NCBI GenBank assembly: GCA_047602645.1
Contig: JASGGU010000001.1
Coordinates: 62,001-126,000, forward strand
Reading direction: 5' to 3'
Length of the DNA: 64,000 nt
DNA from: JAEYFP01 sp047602645
Lineage (GTDB): Bacteria > Bacillota > Clostridia > Lachnospirales > Lachnospiraceae
Shown here: positions 17,182 through 26,498 of the stretch, one piece after another
Layout of the letters: each line of letters starts with the position of its first letter
Numbering within the stretch: position 1 is the first letter of the stretch
The notes under the pieces: generated by a model
Database searches by the model: none
The model's input: only the letters and a program-made list of their open reading frames with translations
Told to the model about the DNA's origin: nothing
Program-made: the position numbers and the translations under genes

Positions 17182-20100
17182 ATGTTTGATGCAAAAAAGG
17201 ATAACAGGATGCCGGGATTATACCGGCAGGAATTTGAACATGACAACTGCGGAATCGGTGCGGTTGTGGATATTAAGGGTAAAAAGAGCAGGGCGACGGT
17301 AGAAAATGCGCTTAAAATCGTCGAGAATCTGGAACACAGAGCCGGAAGGGATGCAGAGGGGAAGACAGGAGACGGCGTCGGTATTCTTTTGCAGATTTCC
17401 CATGAATTTTTTAAAAAAGCCGCAAAGCCGCTTGGTATTTTGCTTTCAGATGAGAGAGAATACGGAATCGGTATGTTTCTCTTTCCGCAGGATGAACTGA
17501 AGAGGAACCAGTCTAAAAAAATGTTTGAAATTATCGTAGAAAAAGAAGGCATGGAATTTCTCGGCTGGCGGGAGGTACCGATTAACGCGGGTGTCCTGGG
17601 ACATAAAGCGGTAGAATGTATGCCGTTTATCATGCAGGGTTTTGTAAAAAAACCGGAGAACATAACGGCCGGCATTGATTTTGACAGAAAGCTTTATATC
17701 GTCAGGCGTGTATTTGAACAGAGTACGGAAAACACCTATGTCGTATCCTGTTCTTCGCGGACGATCGTGTATAAGGGAATGTTTCTGGTAGATCAGCTCC
17801 GCACCTTTTATGAGGACCTGCAAAGCCCGGATTACCGATCGGCAATCGCGATCGTGCATTCCCGGTTCTCTACAAACACAAATCCAAGCTGGGAGCGCGC
17901 ACATCCGAATCGCTTTATCGTACACAACGGTGAAATCAATACGATCCGCGGCAATGCGGACAGGATGCTCGCACGCGAGGAAACAATGGAGTCAGGTTAT
18001 TTAAAGGGAGAGCTGCATAAGGTGCTTCCGGTCATCAACGCAACCGGTTCTGATTCGGCAATGCTTGACAATACACTGGAATTTCTCGTCATGAGCGGGA
18101 TGCCTCTGCCTTTGGCCGTTATGATTACGATTCCGGAGCCATGGGTAAACAACCGTACGATGTCGCAGAAGAAGAGGGACTTTTATAATTATTATGCGAC
18201 AATGATGGAGCCGTGGGACGGCCCTGCATCGATTTTATTCTGTGACGGTGATATGATGGGAGCGGTGCTTGACAGAAACGGTCTGCGGCCGTCGAGGTAT
18301 TATATTACGGATGACGATCAGTTGATTTTGTCCTCCGAGGTTGGCGTACTGGAATTCGACCCTTATAAAATTGTAAAGAAGGACCGGCTCCGTCCGGGCA
18401 AAATGCTGCTTGTTGATACGGTCAAGGGGGAGGTAATCGATGATGACCGACTGAAGGAATACTATGCATCCAGACAGCCGTATGGGGAATGGCTTGATAC
18501 GAATCTGGTCAAATTAAGGGATCTGCATATTCCGAATGAAAAGGTGCCGGAAATCAGCTATGAGGAACGCCAGCGGCTTCAGAAGGCGTTTGGCTACACC
18601 TATGAGGATTACAGAAACAGTATTTTGCAGATGGCGAGGAACGGGGCGGAGGCGATTGCGGCAATGGGCGTGGATACACCGCTTGCCGTACTGTCAAAAA
18701 ATCACCAGCCATTATTTCATTATTTCAAACAGCTTTTTGCACAGGTGACGAATCCGCCTATCGATGCAATTCGTGAGGAGATCGTTACCTCCACGACAGT
18801 ATTTATCGGGGAGGACGGCAATCTTTTAGAGGAAAAAGCAAAAAACTGCAATGTGCTTCGTGTCAATAATCCCATTCTGACGAACACAGATTTGCTGAAA
18901 ATCAAAACAATGAAAGCGGAGGGCTTCCATGTGGAGGTCGTTCCGATTACCTATTATAAAAACACGAGCCTGGAGAAGGCGATTGCCCGGCTGTTCATTG
19001 AGGTGGACAGAGCCTATAAGGAAGGTGCCAACATCCTGATTCTTTCGGATCGAGGAGTCGATGAGAATCATGTGGCGATTCCTTCCTTATTGGCGGTGTC
19101 GGCGCTGCAGCAGCATCTTGTCGAGACGAAAAAAAGAACAAGTCTGGCAATGATTCTGGAATCGGGAGAGCCGCGGGAGGTGCATCACTTTGCGACACTG
19201 CTCGGTTATGGAGCATGCGCAGTCAATCCCTATCTTGCTCTTGAAACAGTGAAGGAGCTGATCGAAAATGATATGCTCGACAAGGATTATTATGCCGCGG
19301 TGGATGATTACAATTTCGCGGTATTGCATGGTATTGTGAAGATCGCTTCCAAAATGGGGATCTCCACAATCCAATCGTACGAGGGCTCCAAGATTTTTGA
19401 GGCGATCGGTATTGATCGGGATGTCATACAGAAATATTTTACCAATACGGTATGCCGTGTCGGCGGCCTGACCTTGCAGGATATCGAAAGGCAGGTGGAT
19501 GAGCTGCATTCGATGGCGTTTGATCCGCTCGGACTGGAAAATGATTTGACGCTGGACAGTCCCGGCGCACATAAAATGCGTTCCGGTGCGGAGGAGCATC
19601 TTTACAATCCGGCAACGATCCACCTTTTGCAGGAAGCTGCAAAACGCGGAGATTATGAACTGTTCAAGCAGTACACGGCACTTGTGGATGATGAAAATAA
19701 TATCAAAAATCTGCGCGGGCTGATGGACTTTCAATATGCAAAGAAACCGGTTCCGCTTGAGGAAGTGGAGAGTGTGAATTCGATTGTGACCCGTTTTAAG
19801 AGCGGCGCGATGTCTTATGGTTCCATTTCGCAGGAGGCACATGAAACACTGGCGATCGCGATGAACCGGATCCATGGAAAATCTAATTCCGGCGAGGGCG
19901 GAGAGAGTCTGGAACGGATGATGACCGCCAGAGAAGGGTTAAATAAATGCTCCGCCATCAAGCAGGTGGCTTCCGGCAGGTTCGGTGTGACGAGCGGATA
20001 CCTGGTCAGCGCACAGGAAATTCAGATTAAAATGGCGCAGGGTGCAAAGCCGGGTGAGGGCGGACACTTGCCCGGAAATAAGATTTATCCGTGGGTTGCA

Positions 20101-21732
20101 AAGACAAGACATTCGACGCCGGGTGTCGGGCTGATTTCCCCGCCTCCGCATCATGATATTTATTCGATCGAGGATTTGGCCCAGTTAATTTATGATTTAA
20201 AAAATGCGAACAAGAATGCGCGAATCTCCGTGAAGCTTGTGTCGGAAGCGGGGGTCGGAACCATTGCCGCCGGTGTGGCAAAGGCCGGCGCTCAGGTAGT
20301 GCTGATATCAGGCTATGACGGCGGTACGGGGGCTGCACCCAAGACCTCTATCCACAACGCGGGGCTTCCGTGGGAGCTGGGACTTGCCGAAACGCATCAG
20401 ACGCTGATTATGAACGGGCTGCGAGGCAAGGTACGAATCGAGACAGACGGCAAGCTGATGAGCGGCAGGGATGTGGCAATCGCAGCGATGCTCGGCGCGG
20501 AGGAATTTGGTTTTGCAACGGCGCCGCTTGTGACGATGGGCTGTGTCATGATGCGGGTATGCAATCTGGATACTTGTCCGGTCGGCGTTGCGACACAGAA
20601 TCCGCAGCTTAGAAAACGCTTTGCGGGAAAGCCGGAATATGTTGTGAATTTCATGCATTTCATCGCGCAGGAGCTGAGAGAATATATGAGCAGGCTCGGT
20701 ATCAGGACACTGGATGAGCTGGTCGGCAGATCCGATCTGCTTCGGATCAGGGAAGGCTTGAGCAAACCGATGGCCACTATGGATATTTCCAATATTCTGG
20801 ATAATCCCTATGTGCGGGACAGGAAGCAGACTGTTTTTGATAAAAAGCAGATTTATGATTTTGAATTAGAAAAAACCCTTGATGAAAAGGTTCTGCTGAA
20901 AAAGCTGGGGGGTGCACTTGCAGAAAAAAAGAGCAGGAGTATTGAGCTGGATGTAAAAAATACGAACAGGGCGTTCGGCACAATCTTTGGAGCTGAAATT
21001 ACAAGACAATGCGGGGACAGCCTTGCCGAGGATACCTATACGGTCAAATGCCACGGTGCCGGCGGGCAGAGCTTTGGAGCCTTTATCCCGCGTGGTTTGA
21101 CGCTGGAGCTGATCGGTGACAGCAACGATTATTTCGGAAAGGGACTTTCGGGTGGGAAACTGATTGTCTATCCGCCAAAGGGTGTGCAGTTTCAAGCAGA
21201 TGAAAATATTATTATCGGTAATGTGGCACTTTATGGCGCGACAAGCGGCAAGGCGTTTATCAACGGTGTTGCCGGCGAGCGATTCTGTGTCAGAAATTCC
21301 GGTGCCGTTGCGGTTGTGGAGGGTGTCGGTGATCATGGCTGCGAATACATGACAGGCGGCCGTGCCGTTGTTCTCGGAAAGACCGGCAAGAACTTTGCGG
21401 CAGGTATGAGCGGAGGGATCGCTTATGTGCTTGATGAAGATTCCGACCTATACACAAAGCTGAATAAGGAACTGATTTCCTTCGGGGAGATTACCTCCAA
21501 ATATGATGTACTGGAATTAAAGGATATGATCAAGGAGCATGTGGCAAATACAAATTCTTTGAAGGGAAAGGAAATTCTGGAGCATTTCGGAGAATATCTG
21601 CCGAAATTCAAAAAAATTATTCCGCATGACTATAACCGGATGCTGATGACGATTGTGCAGATGGAGGAAAAGGGCCTTTCAAGCGAGCAGGCGCAGATAG
21701 AGGCGTTTTACCACAATCTGAAAGAGAGGTAA
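17182..21732 (+). CDS. gltB: Glutamate synthase large subunit
   Basis: GltB converts glutamine and 2-oxoglutarate into two glutamates together with GltD. At 1516 residues it is full length. The class II amidotransferase domain begins with a short propeptide and the nucleophile Cys23 (HDNCGIGAV). The central and FMN-binding synthase domains follow, with the PGEGGHLPG stretch and GYDGGTGAAP. The cluster-binding cysteines Cys1121, Cys1127 and Cys1132 lie in GCVMMRVCNLDTCPVG. The last 250 residues form the GXGXG beta-helix domain. AAGGAGG precedes ATG 17182. It is followed with no gap by gltD. The leader terminator upstream suggests control at transcription elongation, likely by nitrogen status, although the signal is unknown. 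Confidence 0.97.
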   Translation: MFDAKKDNRMPGLYRQEFEHDNCGIGAVVDIKGKKSRATVENALKIVENLEHRAGRDAEGKTGDGVGILLQISHEFFKKAAKPLGILLSDEREYGIGMFLFPQDELKRNQSKKMFEIIVEKEGMEFLGWREVPINAGVLGHKAVECMPFIMQGFVKKPENITAGIDFDRKLYIVRRVFEQSTENTYVVSCSSRTIVYKGMFLVDQLRTFYEDLQSPDYRSAIAIVHSRFSTNTNPSWERAHPNRFIVHNGEINTIRGNADRMLAREETMESGYLKGELHKVLPVINATGSDSAMLDNTLEFLVMSGMPLPLAVMITIPEPWVNNRTMSQKKRDFYNYYATMMEPWDGPASILFCDGDMMGAVLDRNGLRPSRYYITDDDQLILSSEVGVLEFDPYKIVKKDRLRPGKMLLVDTVKGEVIDDDRLKEYYASRQPYGEWLDTNLVKLRDLHIPNEKVPEISYEERQRLQKAFGYTYEDYRNSILQMARNGAEAIAAMGVDTPLAVLSKNHQPLFHYFKQLFAQVTNPPIDAIREEIVTSTTVFIGEDGNLLEEKAKNCNVLRVNNPILTNTDLLKIKTMKAEGFHVEVVPITYYKNTSLEKAIARLFIEVDRAYKEGANILILSDRGVDENHVAIPSLLAVSALQQHLVETKKRTSLAMILESGEPREVHHFATLLGYGACAVNPYLALETVKELIENDMLDKDYYAAVDDYNFAVLHGIVKIASKMGISTIQSYEGSKIFEAIGIDRDVIQKYFTNTVCRVGGLTLQDIERQVDELHSMAFDPLGLENDLTLDSPGAHKMRSGAEEHLYNPATIHLLQEAAKRGDYELFKQYTALVDDENNIKNLRGLMDFQYAKKPVPLEEVESVNSIVTRFKSGAMSYGSISQEAHETLAIAMNRIHGKSNSGEGGESLERMMTAREGLNKCSAIKQVASGRFGVTSGYLVSAQEIQIKMAQGAKPGEGGHLPGNKIYPWVAKTRHSTPGVGLISPPPHHDIYSIEDLAQLIYDLKNANKNARISVKLVSEAGVGTIAAGVAKAGAQVVLISGYDGGTGAAPKTSIHNAGLPWELGLAETHQTLIMNGLRGKVRIETDGKLMSGRDVAIAAMLGAEEFGFATAPLVTMGCVMMRVCNLDTCPVGVATQNPQLRKRFAGKPEYVVNFMHFIAQELREYMSRLGIRTLDELVGRSDLLRIREGLSKPMATMDISNILDNPYVRDRKQTVFDKKQIYDFELEKTLDEKVLLKKLGGALAEKKSRSIELDVKNTNRAFGTIFGAEITRQCGDSLAEDTYTVKCHGAGGQSFGAFIPRGLTLELIGDSNDYFGKGLSGGKLIVYPPKGVQFQADENIIIGNVALYGATSGKAFINGVAGERFCVRNSGAVAVVEGVGDHGCEYMTGGRAVVLGKTGKNFAAGMSGGIAYVLDEDSDLYTKLNKELISFGEITSKYDVLELKDMIKEHVANTNSLKGKEILEHFGEYLPKFKKIIPHDYNRMLMTIVQMEEKGLSSEQAQIEAFYHNLKER

Positions 21733-23274
21733 ATGATGGGCAAACCAACAGGTTTTTTAGAATATGAAAGAGAAGTATCAAGGGCGGTAAAGCCGGGCGA
21801 CAGAATTAAAAATTTTAACGAATTTCACATTCCTCTCTCAAGGGAGAAGCAGCAGGAGCAGGGCGCCCGCTGCATGGAGTGCGGCGTGCCGTTCTGTCAG
21901 TCGGGGATGCTGCTGATGGGGATGACCTCCGGCTGTCCCCTCCACAACCTTATTCCCGAATGGAATGATCTGGTCTACACAGGTAATTGGAAGCAGGCCT
22001 ATAATCGGCTGCGGAAAACAAATAATTTCCCGGAGTTTACGGGCAGAGTCTGTCCTGCTTTGTGTGAGGAAGCATGTACCTGCGGAATTTATGATGATCC
22101 GGTCAGCACGAAGGAAAATGAATGTGCGATCATCGAAAATGCTTACCGGAACGGATATGCGGATGCGAGGCCGCCAAAAGTGCGGACAGGGAAAAAGGTG
22201 GCGGTTGTCGGTTCCGGTCCGAGCGGGCTTGCGGCTGCAGACCAGTTGAATAAACGCGGACATCTCGTTACGGTATTCGAACGCTCTGACAGAGTCGGCG
22301 GACTGATGATGTATGGCATTCCGAATATGAAGCTGGAAAAGCGGGTGATTGACCGCAAGGTTGAGATTATGAAAGCCGAGGGCGTTGTATTTGTAACAAA
22401 TGCGGATGTGGGAGTGCACGAAGATAAAAAGATAAAAACCGGCGGGGAAGGATATCCTGCACAAAAACTTCTGAAAGAATTTGACCGTGTTATCCTTGCG
22501 TGCGGTTCTTCCAACCCCCGTGATATTCAGGCGCCGGGACGGGAAGCAGCCGGTATCTATTTTGCGGTGGATTTCTTAAAGTCCACGACAAAGGCGCTGC
22601 TTGATTATGAAATGAACCTCCAGACGGCACTGCAGGCATGCATCTTAGCAAAGGAGAAGCATGTGATCATCATCGGCGGCGGGGATACCGGCAATGACTG
22701 CGTCGGGACATCCATTCGCCACGGTGCGAAATCTGTCACACAAATAGAGATGATGCCAAAGGCACCCGACAAACGGGCAGAGAATAATCCGTGGCCGCAG
22801 TGGCCGAAGGTCTGCAAGACCGATTACGGACAGGAGGAAGCGATTGACCAGTTCGGACAGGATCCCCGTATTTATGAGAGTACTGTAAAGGAATTTATTA
22901 AAAATGAAAAAGGTGCGGTGAGCGCAGTTAAAATCGTAAAGCTAAAGTGGGAAAAGGATGAAAAGACAGGCCGGATGCGAATGTCAGAGATGGAAGGGAG
23001 CGAAAAGACGCTGCCCGCAGATCTTGTCCTGATTGCCGCAGGCTTTCTCGGCAGTCAGCAGTATGTAGCTGATGCGTTCGGTGTGGAGCTGAATGAGCGT
23101 ACAAATGTCAAAACGGAGACCGATCGGTATGAAACAAACGTCAAAAACGTATTTGTCGCCGGTGATATGCACCGCGGCCAGTCTCTCGTTGTCTGGGCCA
23201 TTCGCGAAGGCCGCGAAGCCGCCCGCGCCGTGGACAAAAGCCTGATGGGATATTCAAACTTGGAAAAACAGTAG
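21733..23274 (+). CDS. gltD: Glutamate synthase small subunit
   Basis: GltD is the NADPH-oxidising flavoprotein that feeds electrons to GltB. The 513 residues show the N-terminal Fe-S cysteines (RCMECGVPFCQSG and SGCPLHNLIPEW; CPALCEEACTCG), the FAD-binding VAVVGSGPSGLAAADQL, and the NADPH-binding IIIGGGDTGNDCVG, then the late GDMHRGQSLVVWAI FAD contact. The start codon follows the gltB stop directly, with GAGAGG at the gltB end as ribosome site. The stop codon lies inside the first of a set of downstream hairpins. Confidence 0.97.
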   Translation: MMGKPTGFLEYEREVSRAVKPGDRIKNFNEFHIPLSREKQQEQGARCMECGVPFCQSGMLLMGMTSGCPLHNLIPEWNDLVYTGNWKQAYNRLRKTNNFPEFTGRVCPALCEEACTCGIYDDPVSTKENECAIIENAYRNGYADARPPKVRTGKKVAVVGSGPSGLAAADQLNKRGHLVTVFERSDRVGGLMMYGIPNMKLEKRVIDRKVEIMKAEGVVFVTNADVGVHEDKKIKTGGEGYPAQKLLKEFDRVILACGSSNPRDIQAPGREAAGIYFAVDFLKSTTKALLDYEMNLQTALQACILAKEKHVIIIGGGDTGNDCVGTSIRHGAKSVTQIEMMPKAPDKRAENNPWPQWPKVCKTDYGQEEAIDQFGQDPRIYESTVKEFIKNEKGAVSAVKIVKLKWEKDEKTGRMRMSEMEGSEKTLPADLVLIAAGFLGSQQYVADAFGVELNERTNVKTETDRYETNVKNVFVAGDMHRGQSLVVWAIREGREAARAVDKSLMGYSNLEKQ

Positions 23275-23335
23275 TGATACGGAAAGGATCGTATCACTAC
23301 TACAGGATGCACAGAAATGATGCGTGCATCATTTC
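23271..23335 (+). repeat. Two perfect hairpins after gltD
   Basis: The first hairpin pairs GTAGTGATACG (23271-23281) with CGTATCACTAC (23290-23300), 11 bp with an 8-base loop, and contains the gltD stop codon. The second pairs GAAATGATGC (23314-23323) with GCATCATTTC (23326-23335). Neither has a T tail, so they may protect the mRNA 3' end or be a dispersed palindromic repeat. Confidence 0.7.
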
Positions 23336-23356
23336 GCACAAGTTAAGCAGCGCAAG

Positions 23357-23411
23357 AAAAAAGAATCTTGCACAGGGAATGCTTGCATTCCGCTGTGTAT
23401 GATTCTTTTTT
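23357..23411. terminator. Bidirectional rho-independent terminator
   Basis: A 55-base near-perfect hairpin: AAAAAAGAATC (23357-23367) with GATTCTTTTTT (23401-23411), plus inner CACAG with CTGTG and GGAATGC with GCATTCC. It has runs of A and T on both sides, so it can end both gltBD and the convergent GT2 gene at 23485. The following bases up to 23484 hold a short GGGAC/GTCCC hairpin (about 23417-23430) and no gene. Confidence 0.88.
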
Positions 23412-23484
23412 CGTACGGGACGAATGTCCCGCACCGAGAAGAAGCGAAGCGGATTCGAGGTGGGCACTGCGGACGTGGCATTCC

Positions 23485-24573
23485 CTACTTGCCGTCATCT
23501 CCGTAGTCATACACGCCGGCAATGAATCGGCACCTGATCAGGGCTTTCAATCCTTCTATAGGCGTCTTAAAGAGGTCGATATGCTTTCCCTCGGCATAGG
23601 AACGTGCTTTGTAACTGATTGGGATTTCCGTTGGAAGATAGCCCTTTCTGATAAACCGGATTACGAGCTCCCAGTCTAAGCCGAAATTGCCGCCGCGGAA
23701 ATTGATTCCGTAGAGGCAGTCTTTATGAAATATTTTATACATCGTGAAGGGATCCGATAACTTACAGCCGCATGCTGTATTGATCACCCATGTCAACAGT
23801 GTTTGACCGATGTTCAGATAATCGGCAATCCATTTTCCTTTTCCTGAAAATTTACGCATTTTCCAATCACTTTTCTGATATCTGCTCCCGAGTACAAAAA
23901 AAGTATCCTGCTCCCATATAGGCGGTAATAATTTGTCATAATCATTGATATCATATTCGAGATCACCATCCTGAATAGCAATATACTGCCCCTTAGCCTC
24001 CTGAATCCCGTGTAATACCGCATTGCCTTTTCCGGAGGGCTTTTCTTCAAAAATAATTCTGACATTCGGATAGGAAGCGAATGATTGTACAATCGTTCTT
24101 GTCTGATCGGCAGAGTTGCTTTCCACAATGATGATTTCACAATTGGGAATTTGTTTATTTACCAATTTGGTCAATAAATCACCGACGGTATTTTCTTCGT
24201 TAAATACCGGTACGATAATCGATAATAATTGCGGATCCCGCCTTCCCTTTTTACAATGAAGAATATAGCTGCCCCTATATTCTTTCCCTTTCATTTGAAC
24301 AATGCGGTCAAATCCTTTTTTTATCAGTTGGAGGCCTTCTCTTTGAAAATTAATTTTAGTTCCTTTGCGAATTAAATAAACATCACCGTTTTCCGGGAGT
24401 TTTTTATAAATATGATCTAAAATAGAATCGTCCAGAATCACCTTCTCAGAAATATAGCAGGCCTGGTACTCCTCACTGCCGGAAGACAAATCTTCTTGAT
24501 TCTGTGTATCATCATATAATAAGACGTTTTTTCCTTTCAGACAATTGTTCCAAAGAAAAGTATTTTGGTTCAT
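23485..24573 (-). CDS. GT2 glycosyltransferase with an extra N-terminal domain
   Basis: The C-terminal 245 residues are a DPM1-like GT2 enzyme: LSIIVPVFNEENTVGDLL, ESNSADQTR, GKGNAVLHGI, the metal-binding DGD in AIQDGDLEYD, and a C-terminal RSYAEGKHIDLFKTPIEGL stretch like other polyprenyl-phosphate sugar synthases. The first 115 residues are separate: they end in LPENGDVYLIRKG ... GFDRI ... GSYILHCKK, which resembles the last strands of a Rossmann methyltransferase without a visible SAM loop, a tentative view. The start ATG (24573) follows GGAGG. It is convergent with gltD and transcribed away from the next gene. Donor and acceptor are unknown. Confidence 0.85.
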   Translation of the reverse strand: MNQNTFLWNNCLKGKNVLLYDDTQNQEDLSSGSEEYQACYISEKVILDDSILDHIYKKLPENGDVYLIRKGTKINFQREGLQLIKKGFDRIVQMKGKEYRGSYILHCKKGRRDPQLLSIIVPVFNEENTVGDLLTKLVNKQIPNCEIIIVESNSADQTRTIVQSFASYPNVRIIFEEKPSGKGNAVLHGIQEAKGQYIAIQDGDLEYDINDYDKLLPPIWEQDTFFVLGSRYQKSDWKMRKFSGKGKWIADYLNIGQTLLTWVINTACGCKLSDPFTMYKIFHKDCLYGINFRGGNFGLDWELVIRFIRKGYLPTEIPISYKARSYAEGKHIDLFKTPIEGLKALIRCRFIAGVYDYGDDGK

Positions 24574-24620
24574 TTAAGCGATCCTCCGTATAAAAAATTC
24601 TAAAATATTGTATCCCGTTT

Positions 24621-24649
24621 TTGACCCGGTAATTAATTTGTGTTAAAAT
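24621..24649 (+). promoter_or_regulatory. Promoter of the 24690 membrane protein gene
   Basis: TTGACC (24621-24626), 17 bases, TAAAAT (24644-24649) with an upstream TG (extended -10). It lies 41 bases before the gene start. Confidence 0.65.
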
Positions 24650-24689
24650 AGTAAAAATATTAGTATCCTAAATAATCAAGGAGCTTTTC

Positions 24690-25961
24690 ATGCAAAAATA
24701 TCTCAAAATAAAGAGCCTTCATTTCATAGGCATCCTTGTCTTTTCAATTATAATCGGTTATTTACTGCTTGTACTTGTATACATGATACCAAGCGGTAGT
24801 GTACTGATAGGGTGTGCAAACTCCATACCGATCTTTCAGCAGGAAGGTACTTATCCCATCATCATCAGCGGATATCAAAATAGTCAGTTGGACAATTATA
24901 CGGATGGAGCCATGTTTAATAATGTCATTTATTCAGGACAAGAATCTCCGTTTGTGAAAGCGGCCGCTTGCTTTCAGTATCGGTTTGAGGATGAAAATCC
25001 CATGGAGTCTTTTTTGTCCTACTTATGGATGGAAGAAGATTATTCGATTATCACCTATTCCAGATATTGGCACGGTTTTTTAGTGATTCTAAAGCCGCTG
25101 CTGATCTTTATGAACTATGCGGATGTCCGTGTATTAAATGGACTGTTTCAGGCCTTATTACTGGCGGGCATCGTTTGGCAGCTCGTAAAAAACAGATTGG
25201 AACGTTATATTTTGCCGATGCTCCTTACAGTATTCTACCTTGTTCCAATGATTTTGGCAATGTCTTTACAATATTCTTCTGTTTATAATATTGCACTTGC
25301 GGCAACGCTGTTTCTTCTTATATTTCATGAAAAAATAGATGTAAAAGACCTGTATGCCGAATTTTTTTTGGTGACCGGTATCTTGACAAGTTATTTTGAC
25401 TTACTCACCTATCCGCTGATTACACTGGGATTTCCTTTAATTTTCATAACTATAATGAAACAACGGAAGAAAAAAACGATCAAATCCTTGTTCCTTTTTA
25501 TCGCGGGCTGCTCTTTTAGCTGGGGAGTCGGATATGTGGGAATGTGGATGGGAAAATGGATCATAGCGGTATTGGTTCTTGGGATTGGAACATTTTCAGA
25601 GGTTGCTGCCGCTTTACAGAGCAGATCTCTGAATGGTGCGGTCAAAGGAGGAATTTCTCTCAGGGAGGTGATTCAAAATAATTTTAAACTGCTGGAAAGA
25701 CCAATCTATAAAATGATTCCCTCCATGCTGCTGCTATATCATGCATTTCAGATCATTGCACGAAGAATTAGACCGAAGGAGCTTGCGATGAGAGGGCTTC
25801 CATTTTTATTTATTATAAGCATGCCGTTTTTCTGGTATCTGCTAACGGCCGATCATGCAAACGTGCATTCCTGGTTTACTTATCGAACGCTCAGTATTGC
25901 AATATTAGGTTTTTTTAGTATGCTGACTGTTATGTCTGAGAAAAGACAGGAACAGGCTTGA
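24690..25961 (+). CDS. Polytopic membrane protein, GT-C-like, function unknown
   Basis: I cannot place this 423-residue protein in a named family. It has one N-terminal membrane helix (residues about 10-32), an extracytoplasmic stretch of roughly 100 residues with acidic motifs (QLDNYTDGAMFNN; MEEDYSIITYSRYWHG), then about eight hydrophobic segments. A first long outside loop with acidic residues followed by multiple helices is the usual architecture of GT-C glycosyltransferases, which use lipid-linked sugars, so that is the working idea. The preceding divergent GT2 could make such a donor. AAGGAG lies before ATG 24690. It ends before the groE promoter without a clear terminator. Confidence 0.6.
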   Translation: MQKYLKIKSLHFIGILVFSIIIGYLLLVLVYMIPSGSVLIGCANSIPIFQQEGTYPIIISGYQNSQLDNYTDGAMFNNVIYSGQESPFVKAAACFQYRFEDENPMESFLSYLWMEEDYSIITYSRYWHGFLVILKPLLIFMNYADVRVLNGLFQALLLAGIVWQLVKNRLERYILPMLLTVFYLVPMILAMSLQYSSVYNIALAATLFLLIFHEKIDVKDLYAEFFLVTGILTSYFDLLTYPLITLGFPLIFITIMKQRKKKTIKSLFLFIAGCSFSWGVGYVGMWMGKWIIAVLVLGIGTFSEVAAALQSRSLNGAVKGGISLREVIQNNFKLLERPIYKMIPSMLLLYHAFQIIARRIRPKELAMRGLPFLFIISMPFFWYLLTADHANVHSWFTYRTLSIAILGFFSMLTVMSEKRQEQA

Positions 25962-26003
25962 AAATTTTTACGGTTAGTTTATATTTATTTTATAATTAAA
26001 GTG

Positions 26004-26032
26004 TTGACAATTAAATACCCTAGTGGTATCTT
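26004..26032 (+). promoter_or_regulatory. groESL promoter
   Basis: TTGACA (26004-26009), a 17-base spacer and TATCTT (26027-26032) make a vegetative promoter immediately before the CIRCE operator, as expected for an HrcA-controlled groE operon. Confidence 0.85.
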
Positions 26033-26043
26033 TTAATCATGCG

Positions 26044-26070
26044 TTAGCACTCGAATTGATAGAGTGCTAA
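26044..26070 (+). promoter_or_regulatory. CIRCE operator (HrcA binding site)
   Basis: TTAGCACTC (26044-26052), nine bases, GAGTGCTAA (26062-26070) is an exact match to the CIRCE consensus. HrcA binding here represses groESL at normal temperature and is relieved when GroEL is occupied by unfolded protein. Confidence 0.97.
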
Positions 26071-26114
26071 CAGATGGTAAAACAGAAATTGATTCAATTA
26101 AAGGAGGCATTTGT

Positions 26115-26399
26115 ATGAAGTTAGTACCATTGGGCGACAGAGTCGTATTAAAGCAGCTGGTTGCAGAGGAGACAACAAAATCCGGTATTGTACTGCCGGG
26201 ACAGGGAAAAGAGAAGCCGCAGCAGGCGGAAGTAGTTGCAGTAGGCCCCGGCGGAGTGATAGACGGAAAAGAGGTCAAGATGGAAGTAAAGGCCGGCGAA
26301 CAGGTCATCTATTCCAAGTATGCGGGAACCGATGTAAAGCTTGATGATGAAGAATATATCATTGTAAAGCAGAGTGATATTCTTGCAGTAGTAAAATAA
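26115..26399 (+). CDS. groES: Co-chaperonin GroES
   Basis: GroES caps the GroEL folding chamber. The 94-residue protein starts at ATG 26115 (MKLVPLGDRVVLK) behind AAGGAGG; upstream in-frame codons run through the CIRCE element and are not real. It has the mobile loop (EETTKSGIVLPGQGKEK) and the conserved end (EEYIIVKQSDILAVVK). It is the first gene of the groESL operon. Confidence 0.98.
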   Translation: MKLVPLGDRVVLKQLVAEETTKSGIVLPGQGKEKPQQAEVVAVGPGGVIDGKEVKMEVKAGEQVIYSKYAGTDVKLDDEEYIIVKQSDILAVVK

Positions 26400-26498
26400 G
26401 CTGTTATCATTGATGCAGGCAGCGGCTATAAATTAAAAAGGAATATAAAATGCGCAAAAGAGCGCAAGCGATTAAAAAATAGATTAGGAGGAATCATT

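Noticed and set aside
17093..17302. GTG-started frame across the gltB leader hairpin, possible leader peptide
   Set aside because: It has no properly spaced ribosome site and no stop before gltB, so it cannot work like a classical attenuator peptide.
19087..19875. 262-codon minus-strand frame inside gltB
   Set aside because: Shadow frame; gltB is intact and explains the codon pattern.
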